Of a DNA stretch of 64,000 nt, positions 1 to 10,507 are shown piece by piece. The number at the start of each line of letters is the position of its first letter. The first letter of the stretch is position 1. A program made the translations under genes and the position numbers. The stretch is from Rhizoclosmatium globosum. Taxonomy: Eukaryota; Chytridiomycota; Chytridiomycetes; Chytridiales; Chytriomycetaceae. Location of the stretch: contig MCGO01000153.1 of assembly GCA_002104985.1 (NCBI GenBank), forward strand, positions 1 through 64,000. Direction: 5' to 3'. The notes under the pieces were generated by a model. The model had not been told where the DNA came from, did not search any database, and was given only the letters and a program-made list of their open reading frames with translations.

Positions 1-89
1 TACCTTGCTCCCGGTTTCATCCGGAGTCGCCGTGCACAGTTGTAGTCAGCACCATGCTGCATGTTGCGACGAAACCTGTTAACAACCTC

Positions 90-323
90 TCAAGCTCTAC
101 CATCCGTCACGAACAGCAAGTATATATCATTTGAATAGTGCCGACCTGTCTCTGGGGGCGTTCTCTTTTGAAATGTCTTCTGAAAGACTCTCATGGAAAT
201 CCCTCCATTTGGGATAGCAACGTAATACCATTGAAGCCGAGGATGGTCACCTTTTCGAATTACTTTGGAAAGATCTTTGAGGATGATTTGATTTGTCATC
301 AAGCTTAAGAGCTTTCTGTCCAT
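90..323 (-). CDS. Unrecognised protein fragment at the window edge
   Basis: A minus-strand open frame runs from ATG at 323 towards the window edge and encodes about 77 residues. The composition is ordinary, neither low-complexity nor repetitive, and includes a stretch ending NDIYLLFVTDGRA. The frame stops soon after that point. A short intron and a further exon beyond the window may exist, but I could not fix a convincing splice pair. I recognise no family. It lies head-to-head with the broken ABC transporter that starts at 501. It could be a chance open frame. Confidence 0.25.
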   Translation of the reverse strand: MDRKLLSLMTNQIILKDLSKVIRKGDHPRLQWYYVAIPNGGISMRVFQKTFQKRTPPETGRHYSNDIYLLFVTDGRA

Positions 324-500
324 CGTCAAACGTCTATAGATCCTCGAATGGATTCAAGTTTTGAAGACTAACTTTCCTTTGTTTGGACGTTGCTCCAGTC
401 CTGCGAATGTGTCGATTTATAAGGAATGTTTGGAAACAGAATAATTGCTTATTTATAATAGATTGGCTCATGCACAGCAACTTGTGCCTCATCGCGCGAT

Positions 501-3500
501 ATGCCAGAAGATTCGCAAGACTCTGATGATTCGCAATATTTGGCTGCAATGTCACCCCACAAAACAGACTCAACATCCAATTTAAGGCCCATCAAGCTAA
601 CGCCATGGTCTTTTCTTACCGTCTCCTGGATGGACGCATTAGTTATCTTTGGAGCCAAGAAGGACTTAGTGGGAGCTGATCTGCCGTCATTGCCATTATC
701 AGACACAGTTGACGGTTGTCTGTCCTCATTTGACCAGTATAAGGCCAAACATCCCCATCAATCGCTAGATCGTGTGGTTTATGCATATATCTTGCTACAG
801 TACGCGGGGTTTGTGTAGCAGGACTATTGATGTTATTGAGTCTCTCAGCTGGACTCGGTGTCCCGTTGATCCTCCAACAGATCCTTGATCTCGTCGCATT
901 CAAAGACGTAGTGCCCGAATCAATGTGGTCTGTGACTCCTCTGCCCGATACAAATGGCTTTCGCTTGTTCACCCTTTCAAATTGGACACTGGCAGGGATC
1001 CTAATTGCACTAAAGATCGCTTCGACTGTGTTTGGACGACTTCATGATACGATTGTAAAGCGCGTTGCATTCCGGCTACGGACGCTTTTTATATCATGTG
1101 TTGCGATGAAGGCGTTGACTGTGTCGCCACTGAAGTCCGGGAGTTCTCGAAGGGACAGATCCTCAATTTGATTAACGTGGATACAGAAAATATCGTTATA
1201 TTCGTAACAAGGATGCATGAGCTTTGGGGCACATTGTTTGAAATTGTTGTGGCAGTGTGTCTGATTTGGAGAATGATTGGATTTCCTCTCGTTGCGGGAT
1301 CGGCGTTCTAGCTTCTTGTTTAGTTGTCTTGACTGTCGCGTTTATTCCGTTTTATGGCTCTATTCAATTGATGAGTACTACAAGTGACTTGCGTGTCAAA
1401 CACATTAGAGAGGCGTTTGAAGGTTCGACAAACCAATCAATTCATCATAATACATTAACTATGTTTGACACAGGGATTCGTCTGCTAAAATGTCAAGTAT
1501 TGGTCGAAACTACGTTCAAAAACATCACAACCATCCGAAACAAACAATTATCTCTCCTGAACATGTTCACAAAACTTATAATATTCGGATCACTTATCGC
1601 CCACATATTAAGCGCGATGATGCCTCTGGCTTCTTTCAGCTTGTACGCAGCACGTGGAAACATCATGTCGTCCACAATCATCTTTCCAGCTCTCGCACTC
1701 TTCCAAATGCTCGCTGCTCCCATGATAAATTTCATTGCCGTTCTCGCATACCTTTTCAACGGCCTCGTTTCTTGGAAGCGTATCGCGAAATTCCTGGCAG
1801 CTGAAGACCGAACCACTTTAGTTTCTGAAAAACAATTGTTGGGCGATTCCATTCATTTTGACCACGCGACATTTCAATGGCCGAATTCTACAAAAAAAGT
1901 AGGGTTGGAGGAACAAACGGATATATGGCGCCTAAATGATGTGTCAGCATCCATTAAGACTGGTTCTTTGACTATAATTGTTGGTGGAGTGGGCTGGAAA
2001 GACTGCTCTCCTCAGCGCGATTGTAGGAGATTTGGATAAGACATCAGGATCTCTTCGTGTTCAAGGAAGCTTGACGTTGTGTTTACAAAAAGCCATGGAT
2101 TTTCAATGGAACAATTCAAGATAACATCCAATTTGGGCGAACCTTTGATGTGGAGAAGATGGACATGGCGATTAAGAGCGCGTGCTTTGAACAAGATTTG
2201 TTATCGATGCCAGCAGGATTGATGTCTGTTCTTGGTGAGAAGGGTGTTCGTCTCAGCGGTGGTCAGAAATCGCGAATTGCATTGGCACGGGCGATTTACA
2301 GCGATGCTGGTGAGTGCAAAGCCTCAAATCATTCAATGATTCTCACTTATCAGATATAATTCTATTGGACGACCCACTCGCCCCTCTCGACGCCAGAGTC
2401 TCTCACTCAGTTTTACAAGAAACAATCCTTACTGCATTGAAAAACAAAACAGTCGTAATGACAACGCACAATCACAAGTCCTCGAACACGCGGACTCAAT
2501 TCTTTTCATAAACAACTCTGGCCAAGTCTCGCAACACACGTATGCCGAGTTTTCAAAGTCGGAGAGTATTATCAGTTTACCAAAACGCAAACGTGTCTGT
2601 AGAGAGTGACCGAAAGACGAAATCCAGTCACCACGAGGACTCGGAAGTGAGTGATATCGTTGTTGCAGAGGATATGGAGGTTGGGAAGGTAAAATTGACA
2701 ACTTATGCTGGATATGTGAAAGCAAGTGGCGGATGGGGGCATTTTATTGTTATGGCCGCATTCGTCGGGCTTTATCAAGCCACTGTGGTGCTTATGAACC
2801 AGTGGTTGACGTGGTGGTGCAAAGGGACTCTCGACCTCGGTACAACAGCACGGATTATGTGGTACATCGTGATTGGATGTATCAGCATTTTCCTATTTAC
2901 GTGCTATAACGCTGTTATTCAAATTTGGTTATGAAGAGCGTCAAGAACTTGCACGAAAATGCTCTGATTTCGTTATTGGCGGCTCCAATGTCGTGGTGGG
3001 AAGGGCAGCTGATTGGAAGACTCATGAATAGGTTTACAAAAGATATTCAAACTGTAGAAAATCAAATGATTCTGCTGCTGATGAATTTATCTGGAAGTGT
3101 GGGTTGGTTGGTTTCTGTTTGGGTTATACTGGCAATCAATACTCCTGTACTGTTAGGTAAATGTTCCACAAGATTAGTGATTGTTTATTAAGATCGGTAC
3201 TTCTATCTAGCATTTTTCATTCCCCTTGGTGTTCTCTACCTTGGTGTATTGTGGTACTTTCCGCGAACTTTCCGCCAGCTGAAGCGTCTCGAAGCGACTC
3301 AACGGTCTCCTTTATACTCCCATATCTCGGAAATGTTTGCAGGTGTATCTACAATTGTTTCCTCCGGAGGAGAGGCCGTATTGGGGTCACAAAGATGAAA
3401 TCGCTGCTTGAAGAGAGCAATCAACCTTGTTCTTCAAATTCGGTGCAGGTCGGTGTTTTCTTAGTGCACCAGAGGCATATACTGAATCTTTTTCTTACAG

Positions 3501-4606
3501 AGGTCTGGATTTTGCTGCGCTTAGAGCTCATTTCAGCTCTCCTCGTATTGTACTCCGCTGCTTTAACCGCGAAACAGTCGTTATTTTCTGTTGAAAACCT
3601 TGGAGTCGCCATTATGAATGCAAATAGCTGACCGTTATCATGAACTTGATTTTACAGAATTGTATTGCCATGGAAACAGAGGTAAGGTATTTGAATTAGA
3701 ATTCATCGCTTATTTGCTGCATATAGATGGTTTGTGTCGAGCGACTCTTGGAATATTCCGATTGTTTGCCAAAGGAAGACGCTCTCACTTTGGAGTCCGA
3801 TCCGTCTGATGATAAGTGGCCCAAGACTGGAACTATTGTGTTCCGTGATGTCTCCGCATTTTACCATTCGTCACCAAATGTTCCAGCGTTGAAGAACATT
3901 TCGCTAATGATTGAGCCTGGATCTCGTATATGTATTGCTGGACGGACTGGATCCGGGAAAAGCACATTAATCGCATCCTTGCTTCGATTTGTCCACCACA
4001 CAGGTGAAATCATTATCGACGGTCACGGTATATTCCTTCGTTATTATCTAAACTCCTCAGCCATGAAAAAACAACTTATCATTAAACCCGCAGAAATAAA
4101 TGCGCTAGGCCTAAACACTCTCCGCGCCGCATTCGAAGTCGTACCACAAGACGCGACCTCCTCTCAGGAACAATCCGCACCTGGCTCGACCCGCTTTCCA
4201 CCCACACCGACGCGGAACTCTGGGATTCCGTGTTCCAAGCTGGTTTGCACCCGTCTTGACAAGCCTGAACGGTCTCGACACACTGATTGAGGAAATGGAG
4301 ATACATTTTCTGTCGGGCAGTGTCAGTTATTATACTTTGCGAGGATTCTGTTACGTCGCCCGAAGATTGTGTTGTTGGATGAAGCGACGAGTTCATTGAC
4401 CCTGAGACTGAGAATTTGTTGAGGAGGTTGATGAAGGAGAAGTTGAGGGACGACATTTTTGACGGTGTTGCATCGGTTGCAAGAGTCTGTGTTGGATGAT
4501 TATGATAAAGTGTTGGTGTTGGATCAAGGGTGTGTGGTTGAGTTTGAGTCGCCGAAGGTGTTGGGGAAAGGAGGGATTCTGTGTTTTCTGGCTTTTCTAT
4601 GCGTAT
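501..4606 (+). pseudogene. Frame-broken full-length ABCC/MRP-type ABC transporter
   Basis: The pieces spell a complete ABC exporter of subfamily C: an N-terminal PWSFLTVSWMD lead-in, membrane domain 1 (about 780-1800), nucleotide-binding domain 1 (about 1860-2520), membrane domain 2 (about 2700-3640) and nucleotide-binding domain 2 (about 3830-4570). Visible ATPase motifs are a damaged Walker A near 1984-2010, the signature LSGGQKSRIALARA near 2255, Walker B IILLDDP near 2360, a clean Walker A GRTGSGKST near 3943 and Walker [11 protein letters not shown] near 4365. Reading must change frame at about 815, 1127, 1295, 1995, 2093, 2470 and 2600, and several more times in membrane domain 2 and nucleotide-binding domain 2. 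These jumps are too tight to be introns. At least one genuine intron appears near 2308-2355. Intact members export organic anions or conjugates across the plasma or vacuolar membrane. Either the gene is dead or the consensus has missing bases here. Confidence 0.8.
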
Positions 4607-5077
4607 AATAGTTGATATCTCGTGTGTTTATTCTTTTGGTAATAGAATCTTTGTGGGGTTGATGTGGCAGCTTGAGTCTTGACGTGTTAAAACAGGTCAC
4701 ATCCAGTTTTTCAAGTGATGGTTTGGAGAAGACGAAATCCATAGTCGGGTCCAAGGCGAGGACATGTGATGCTGGGACATCTGCTGTGGTCCATTTCGAG
4801 TTTCCCCGACTTGCCAAGCTCTGCAACCATTCTATTCATCAACCTTAGTGTTTGAGTTGAGACATAAAATATTCAACGCTTACGGTCAATTGCGCGCTTT
4901 ATGTGCCAATACGTCCATTGCTCCTTTGATTCTGATGGTTTGGATGCAGGATGGGAATACCCAAAGCCAAGGAAGAGAATGGAAGCTTGCTCATGAGATT
5001 TTTGCGAAAATAATTCTGGCTTTTCGACGCCTCTTCGTTTCAAAAGCTTTTCTTAATTATCTAAGTACATTGAACAT
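4607..5077. other. Intergenic stretch, no supported gene
   Basis: Short open frames occur on both strands, the longest about 80-100 codons. None has family-like composition, a consistent splice structure or a recognisable motif. The stretch separates the converging ends of the broken ABC transporter and the N4BP2-like gene, so it is probably 3' flanking sequence for both. Confidence 0.4.
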
Positions 5078-5859
5078 TTATTTGATAAGAAACATGTAAT
5101 ACTGTAAACCCCAGAATATTGTAATGCTTTCAGTTGATGCCACCTGTGCTGTGTTGGTTGAACATTTGCGCCAACAGGTGGTGTTTGAGGTGGAGTTTGG
5201 TTGTTGTTGAAACTGTGGCCACCCTGTTGTTGTTGAAATTCCCTCTGTTCCCATTAAAGCTCCTCTATTGAAACTGCCTCGTCCACCATTATTGATTCCA
5301 CCACGCCTTGATCTGCTAAAGTCTGGAGGTGAAGACTGTTTCGTAAGAATGTGTTAGTTTTCCAAATCCGCAGAATAATCAGCAAAGTCAAACACACCTG
5401 CATGATAGCCTCCACACTAAAATCTGGTTCATAACGTTCCACCATTTTCGCAATAGCTTCGTAAGGAACGCCATGTGTTCCTCTTTGAAGAGTTCATTGA
5501 CGTCCTTGCGAACCCACCAATCAGTGGTTGGCTCTTTCACGACAACCGAGTAGCCTTCCTTGAGAGCGCATTCAACGTAAGGCTTAGCTTCCCATCGTTG
5601 CAGATTCGTGTTGTCGATGACGACTACTTGGGCCTTGTTCGCCATAGCGGTGGCAGCGCGTGCCTGGTTCCACGCGTGGGCCTCTGAAAGACGAGACGGA
5701 TCGTGTTTGTATTCGCCTGATTCGTTTTGGCGGAAGAAGTGTCTGTTGAGAAGACGAGGGCCGTTGGATTTGATTCGAGCAGCTCTGCGGCGAGTGTGGA
5801 CTTGCGGCGCCAGAGCAGCCACGGAGAATCACGAGTGTTTGTTGCGGAAGGAACTCCAT
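5078..5859 (-). pseudogene. N4BP2-like P-loop kinase, frame-broken
   Basis: The start is ATG at 5859, followed by QTLVILRG and then the P-loop. The pieces match the AAA_33 / NEDD4-binding-protein-2-like P-loop kinase family, related to polynucleotide 5'-kinases: a P-loop, a strand ending FSTD, the segment FFRQNESGEYKHD, the HAWNQAR helix, VVVIDNTNLQRWEAKPYVE (the IDNTN motif typical of the family) and a C-terminal HGVPYEAIAKMVERYE helix. Three frame changes are needed: inside the Walker A motif near 5812, just after FSTD near 5757, and near 5486 before HGVP. Each is repaired by one missing base. A 62-nt intron (5336-5397) joins a Gly/Asn/Gln-rich second exon whose end is uncertain. Intact proteins phosphorylate or bind nucleic acid ends. 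This copy as written has no usable ATP-binding loop. Confidence 0.7.
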
Positions 5860-6010
5860 TTTTGAAGTAGTTTTTGTTGCAGTTGTTTTTGGTGTTAAGT
5901 TTGAGTTAGCAAAGGCCACCAAGATGGACAGCGGCGGCCAGCAGCAACTCAACCACACGAACCACCCGTCGAACCAGAGTCAGCCACCACTGCCGACTAG
6001 TGCGCAGAAC

Positions 6011-6050
6011 CAACAACAACAGCAACAGCAACAACAACAGCAACAACAGC
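6011..6050. repeat. CAA/CAG trinucleotide tract (polyQ)
   Basis: A mixed CAA/CAG run encodes about 13 consecutive glutamines near the N-terminus of the SANT-domain protein. Such tracts are prone to length change, and the neighbouring frame jumps should be judged with that in mind. Confidence 0.9.
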
Positions 6051-6796
6051 TGGCGAATGGCTTCCAGTTGCAGCTCAACCAGAACCAGAACCAGAACCAG
6101 CAACACCAACAACACCAACACGTGCAAATGTCCTTTCGACCGCCCCAGTCCTCTTTGCTATTCAAAACCAACAAAGTCAGCAGCAGCAGCAGCAGCATCT
6201 TCCTCAGGGACAGATCGGTCAGATGCAGCAGGGCCAACTCCCTCAGCACCTAGCTGTACGTAACGGATTGGGCCCCCTGTCCAAACACCCATGGTACAGA
6301 TGGGAATGAATCGCTCTATGCCACAGATGAACGCAGGCGGCATGGCACAGAATCAACATCTCCAACAAACCAACTCACTCAACTTGAATGCCATGATGCA
6401 ACATCCGCTTCAGTCGCAGCAGCAGCAACAACAAAACAACTTGATACTTCAATCGCTGCAGCAAGGCCAGTCGCCAACCGGTGGCCTGCCCCCTCAACAC
6501 ACACAACATCTGCAATCACAGCCACAAAATGGTCATCAACGCCAACACTCCTATAACCCACAGCAGCAACAGCAGCAGCAGCAATAATACCCAGTCCCTC
6601 TCAATACAGACATCAAATCCGATGCAGCACTCCTCCAACGGAACACATCTCACACCGCAGCACCAGCAAATGCCCTCACTTCACTCCCCTGCAACGAACT
6701 CTATCCTTCAATCACACCCAAAGTCAACTCCAACATCAGCAACAAATTCAACCTACTCAAATTGATCCACGTCTCTTTTTCGCTTCTCAAGCTTCC

Positions 6797-6875
6797 CAAC
6801 AACAACAACAACACCAACACCAACAACAACAGCAACAGCAACAGCAGCAACAACAGCCACAACAGCCACAACAGC
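6797..6875. repeat. Second CAA/CAG tract (polyQ/His/Pro)
   Basis: A longer interrupted CAA/CAG run with CAC and CCA interruptions encodes a Gln-rich stretch in one frame of the same protein. It helps show which frame is coding after the jump near 6720. Confidence 0.85.
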
Positions 6876-8551
6876 TCCAGCAAATCAAAGAACCATCTCC
6901 AACACTTCCAACATATCCAACACATCCAACTACATCACAGAAACTACCCCAAAAACAACCACGCGCCATCCCCATCCTTCCCCTTCCTTCTGCACAACCC
7001 CCAACCTCAACACCACAACCAACCTCGCAAACATATGCAAAACCATCCAAACCAGTAACTACTTTTTATTTTTCAAGCTGTAATAATTCATAATCCTAAC
7101 TCGATTGCATCCCACAGACACCATTTCCAACAACCGGCGCACCAACCCGCCACAAATCCACACAATCAACACCAACCTCCACGAACCCAAACGATAACAA
7201 CTGTTGGGACGAAGGACCCGCCGTACACACCCTCCTCGCCCTCTTCACAGACCTGAGAAAGACGGAATCCGATGACGAAGAAGTCGGGCTCCGTGAACTC
7301 CTCGCGCGCTTCGACCGACGGCGCGATCTCTTTGGGAGGCGCGGTGGTGTTGAGTTCGAGGTGAGCGATGAGGAAGAGGTGCGTGAACGGAGGAAAGGGA
7401 AGAAGAGGCGACGGAAGGAAGGTGGTGGTGGTAGTAGTAGCAGGGGAGTTGAGAAACGGAGGAAACAGCAGAGGGTTTTGGCTGCGCTTCAGGAACAGGT
7501 TTCGCAGCAGTTACGGGAACGGGAGATTGAGAATGGTGGGGATGGGGAGGATGGGGATGGGGGTGGAGGTGGAGGTGGGGGGAGGAGGAGGAGGATGAGA
7601 CTACGAGGGGACAGGGAGGAGTAGTCTTACGGGTGGTGGCTTAGGTGGTGATGGGGATAGTGACAGTGATAGTGATGAAGTGGATGAGTTGGAGGAGAGG
7701 CCGAGTGTTCCTTCTAGACCCACGATTGCTGGGAAGCATGTGAAAGGGTATGCAATGAACGGAGGGAAAGTGGGTTCTGGAGGCGGGAAACTGAAACGGG
7801 CGAGGTCTGAGAGCGGGAGCAGTAGCTCTTCTGGCAGTGGATCCGGAAGCAGTAGCAGTAGCAGTGGAAGCGGGTCTGATTCCGATTCCGATTCTGAAAG
7901 TGAAAAAGAAGCTGCGAAACTGAGGATGCTGTTGGAACAGCAAAAACGACTCACTGCGTCGCTTGCGAATGGTGGAGCCTCGATCATGAATGTTGTTGCG
8001 CCGGGGAAAGGTGCACCGCCGTCAGCTGCACTGTTATCCAAACTCGCGAAACCTTTGAAAAAGTCGGCGGCGAAACCGAGGCCTTCAGCTGCCGCACAAC
8101 CCGTTAAAGCGGAGGCAGGTAGCTCTGCTGGATCCACACCGATTTCATTTGGAATCGTTCCAAAGAAACCAAGGGCGAGAATGTGGACGCGAAAGGAAGA
8201 CTACCAGCTACTACGCGCCGTCAGAATGTTTGGAAACGCGTGGGACCGCGTGGAAGCCAGTGTAGATGGACGTGAGTAAATTTTCTCATTCTCTTATATC
8301 TCCTCATGACAAAAGTTTAACTTGTCGGGGTATTTAGGTAACAAGAAGCAGTGTCAGGACCATTGGAATCGCATATTGTCGAAAAAGCAGAGAACATGCG
8401 GATTGATGCTGTGAATATATCGTTACAGAACTCGATAAGCAAGTCGAAGGGTGGGCCTGATTATCAAGAGATTTCGGATGAGGATCCTGAAATGCTTAAA
8501 GAGGATGATGGCGTTAGTGTTGGAGGTGGCGCTGGTGGTGGTGGGGAGTAG

Positions 8552-9055
8552 CCTTCTCACCTGGGGATATTGTTTGGTGGGTTGTTTCAAAGATAACCTC
8601 CTTCTTGTTGTTTTATAACACGTAATATATATATCATGGGTTTATTTCTTTAATTTGTGTCACTGGTGTCAGATCCACCTCTAATTCTTATCTTTCCCTT
8701 GTGTAATCGATCCGATCCTGAGCATAATTTCGAATTGGTAATATCAGGTTCGTTTTTCCCTCAAAGCCATAAGACCATACATCCCGCATTGTACAAGAGC
8801 CATGAATGTGATAAACATCATGACGCTTTACATTCAATGAATACCTCGTGTAATTTATGATTGATCGATCGAAGTCATATGGACTGCATATGGGGGTGTG
8901 GTCTGGATTCGGAATTGGCAAACCCTGTTTTATCTGATCGGGAGAAGCAGGAAACCAGGGGAGCCAAGCAAGCCAAGCAGCATCTATCCCACGAGTTTTC
9001 CAGTAGATTCTTTTGACCATTTAAAAGCAGGTTGTTAAAGTTCTTAAGCAAAACA
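8552..9055. other. Intergenic stretch, no supported gene
   Basis: About 500 bases lie between the SANT-type gene and the next gene on the same strand. It contains an AT-rich segment (about 8616-8655) suitable for 3'-end formation and short random frames on both strands. I see no promoter element I would name and no RNA gene. Confidence 0.4.
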
Positions 9056-10213
9056 ATGGCCACGTCTCTTCCACTTCCGCCACCACCACCTGCGCGTCGC
9101 TGTGCATCAGCCACCACCACCGAAGAGAAGCACTACAGCCACTACTACTACTCCTTCAACTACTTGTTGAATACTATGGCGCCATCGACCGAGTTCCACG
9201 TTGCCAATCCAGTTCCAGTTCGAGTTCCAATGTCGGTGGTGGCCAAGTCCGATTCTCTTCAAAACGACCAAGTTGAATCGCCGCGACCCGTGTCCCGACC
9301 ACCACCACCGCCGCCACTTCAATCTTGCTCTGAGTCTGTTGTTGCGCGTCTCGAAGAAAGAGCCGACGCGCTCGTTGCGGCCTGGTCCTCAAAGACGAGG
9401 ACAACAATGAAAACACAAACACACAATGCATCAAAGAAACTGAAACAACTCCCTCTGAACATCTCTTGTCCGTTGAAGGTGGCCCAATCAACTAGTGTCG
9501 GTGTCCTTCCTTCTCCGCTGACGGCTTTGGACTCTATCCTGACAGTGTGTGCTGAGACAGACGTGGATATGGACTTGGATGAAGACCACACTCTCCTCTT
9601 TCTCGTACCCGATGATTCAACCGTGAATGACCAGTCACTTCCCTCGTTGGAGTCGTGGTCCAAACATGACAGCCTTTTGTTGGATACCACTCATTCGGAC
9701 GACTCGGACGACACAGACCGTGATGGCGAAGGCTCCCTTGACAGCGGTTCTCGTACAAACAGTATGGTCGATTTGAGACATTGGCAGTACGCGTGCAAAC
9801 ACGGTGGATTGAAACTCATGGATTCGGATACCATGTGTTTGGATACTCATGTGCAGAAACACGACTTGAACCTGCGGGACACTTCAAGATTGAATGTTTA
9901 TTCAGCTTCTACGCGTCCACGTCGTCCGTTTCGTACGTTGAGCGATTGTTGTACGGTTGGGGATGGAAACTTGAAAGGAAATCGGACACTCTGGTTCTTG
10001 GGTGATGCGTCAACCTCGTCTTGTACTCTGTCTGGAGACTGCATAGACCATGTCAATGGGTCGGATACTGAGAACCATTGCCGTTATTCGCATGAAGGCT
10101 CTGATGATAACTCTGACAGCAGTGATACCCAGATTCTATCCCCGACTCCAAAGACTTCCATGAACTCTCTACAAGCCGCGAAAGATATGGAAGATTTGTT
10201 GGCTCGCTATTAA
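9056..10213 (+). CDS. Ser/Asp-rich protein of unknown function
   Basis: A single uninterrupted frame encodes 385 residues from ATG 9056, which follows a short A-rich leader. The start has polyproline runs (residues about 5-11 and 83-90), the middle is Ser/Thr-rich, and several acidic patches follow, such as DVDMDLDEDH and HSDDSDDTDRDGEG. The C-terminus ends in a short helix-like AAKDMEDLLARY. There is no signal peptide, membrane segment or catalytic motif. Polyproline plus acidic and Ser/Thr-rich segments suggest a disordered, phosphorylated regulatory or scaffold protein. It is the first clean gene after the frame-broken block to its left. Confidence 0.7.
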   Translation: MATSLPLPPPPPARRCASATTTEEKHYSHYYYSFNYLLNTMAPSTEFHVANPVPVRVPMSVVAKSDSLQNDQVESPRPVSRPPPPPPLQSCSESVVARLEERADALVAAWSSKTRTTMKTQTHNASKKLKQLPLNISCPLKVAQSTSVGVLPSPLTALDSILTVCAETDVDMDLDEDHTLLFLVPDDSTVNDQSLPSLESWSKHDSLLLDTTHSDDSDDTDRDGEGSLDSGSRTNSMVDLRHWQYACKHGGLKLMDSDTMCLDTHVQKHDLNLRDTSRLNVYSASTRPRRPFRTLSDCCTVGDGNLKGNRTLWFLGDASTSSCTLSGDCIDHVNGSDTENHCRYSHEGSDDNSDSSDTQILSPTPKTSMNSLQAAKDMEDLLARY

Positions 10214-10399
10214 CTGCGACACTAGTCGTCTCCTTCTTTGTATGCCCACACCTCTCAGCACTTTGGACTCTTTATCAAACCTGTAACTTTGTAAACTTAT
10301 TACTTTCAGTTGTGTATATTATTCCCCTCTTTCCCCCATTCGCTGTATTAATTGTCTGTATCATACCACTTTCCCTCCTTATATTTATCCCGCATCAGC

Positions 10400-10405
10400 A
10401 ATAAA
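10400..10405 (+). terminator. Candidate polyadenylation signal
   Basis: An AATAAA hexamer lies about 190 bases after the stop codon of the Ser/Asp-rich gene and is followed by AT-rich sequence. Fungal 3' ends use this signal loosely, so the assignment is tentative. Confidence 0.4.
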
Positions 10406-10507
10406 ACAATCTGTACCTATTTCAAACATAAACATATGTATTCAAGGCACAAGCAATATACGCTTCATAAGCAAACAATGAAACATTTCCAAATCATAAG
10501 CTCGGCT

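Larger units (their letters stand above)
5924..8551 (+). pseudogene. PolyQ protein with C-terminal SANT/Myb domain, frame-broken
   Basis: From ATG 5924 the sequence encodes a long Gln/Asn/Pro-rich protein, then acidic and Lys/Arg-rich segments (about 7240-7620), a Ser/Asp tract (about 7650-7900) and a SANT/Myb repeat. In that repeat MWTRKEDYQLL and FGNAWDRVEASVDGR are followed, after an intron of about 60 nt at 8273-8338, by NKKQCQDHWNRILSKK. A second intron lies at about 7053-7117. The coding frame jumps near 6150, 6270, 6580, 6720, 7600 (twice) and 8385. Several jumps fall in homopolymers or CAG runs and are repaired by one base, for example C5 at about 6271-6275 and A5 at 8380-8384. SANT repeats bind DNA or histone tails in chromatin complexes. 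No specific subunit could be named. Sequence error is at least as likely as true decay. Confidence 0.6.

Noticed and set aside
6001..6900. CRISPR-like or satellite repeat
   Set aside because: The repetition is plain trinucleotide CAA/CAG in a coding context, with no spacer structure.
5906..7050. Long Leu/Cys/Trp-rich minus-strand frames opposite the polyQ gene
   Set aside because: They are antisense readings of CAA/CAG repeats and have no natural protein composition.
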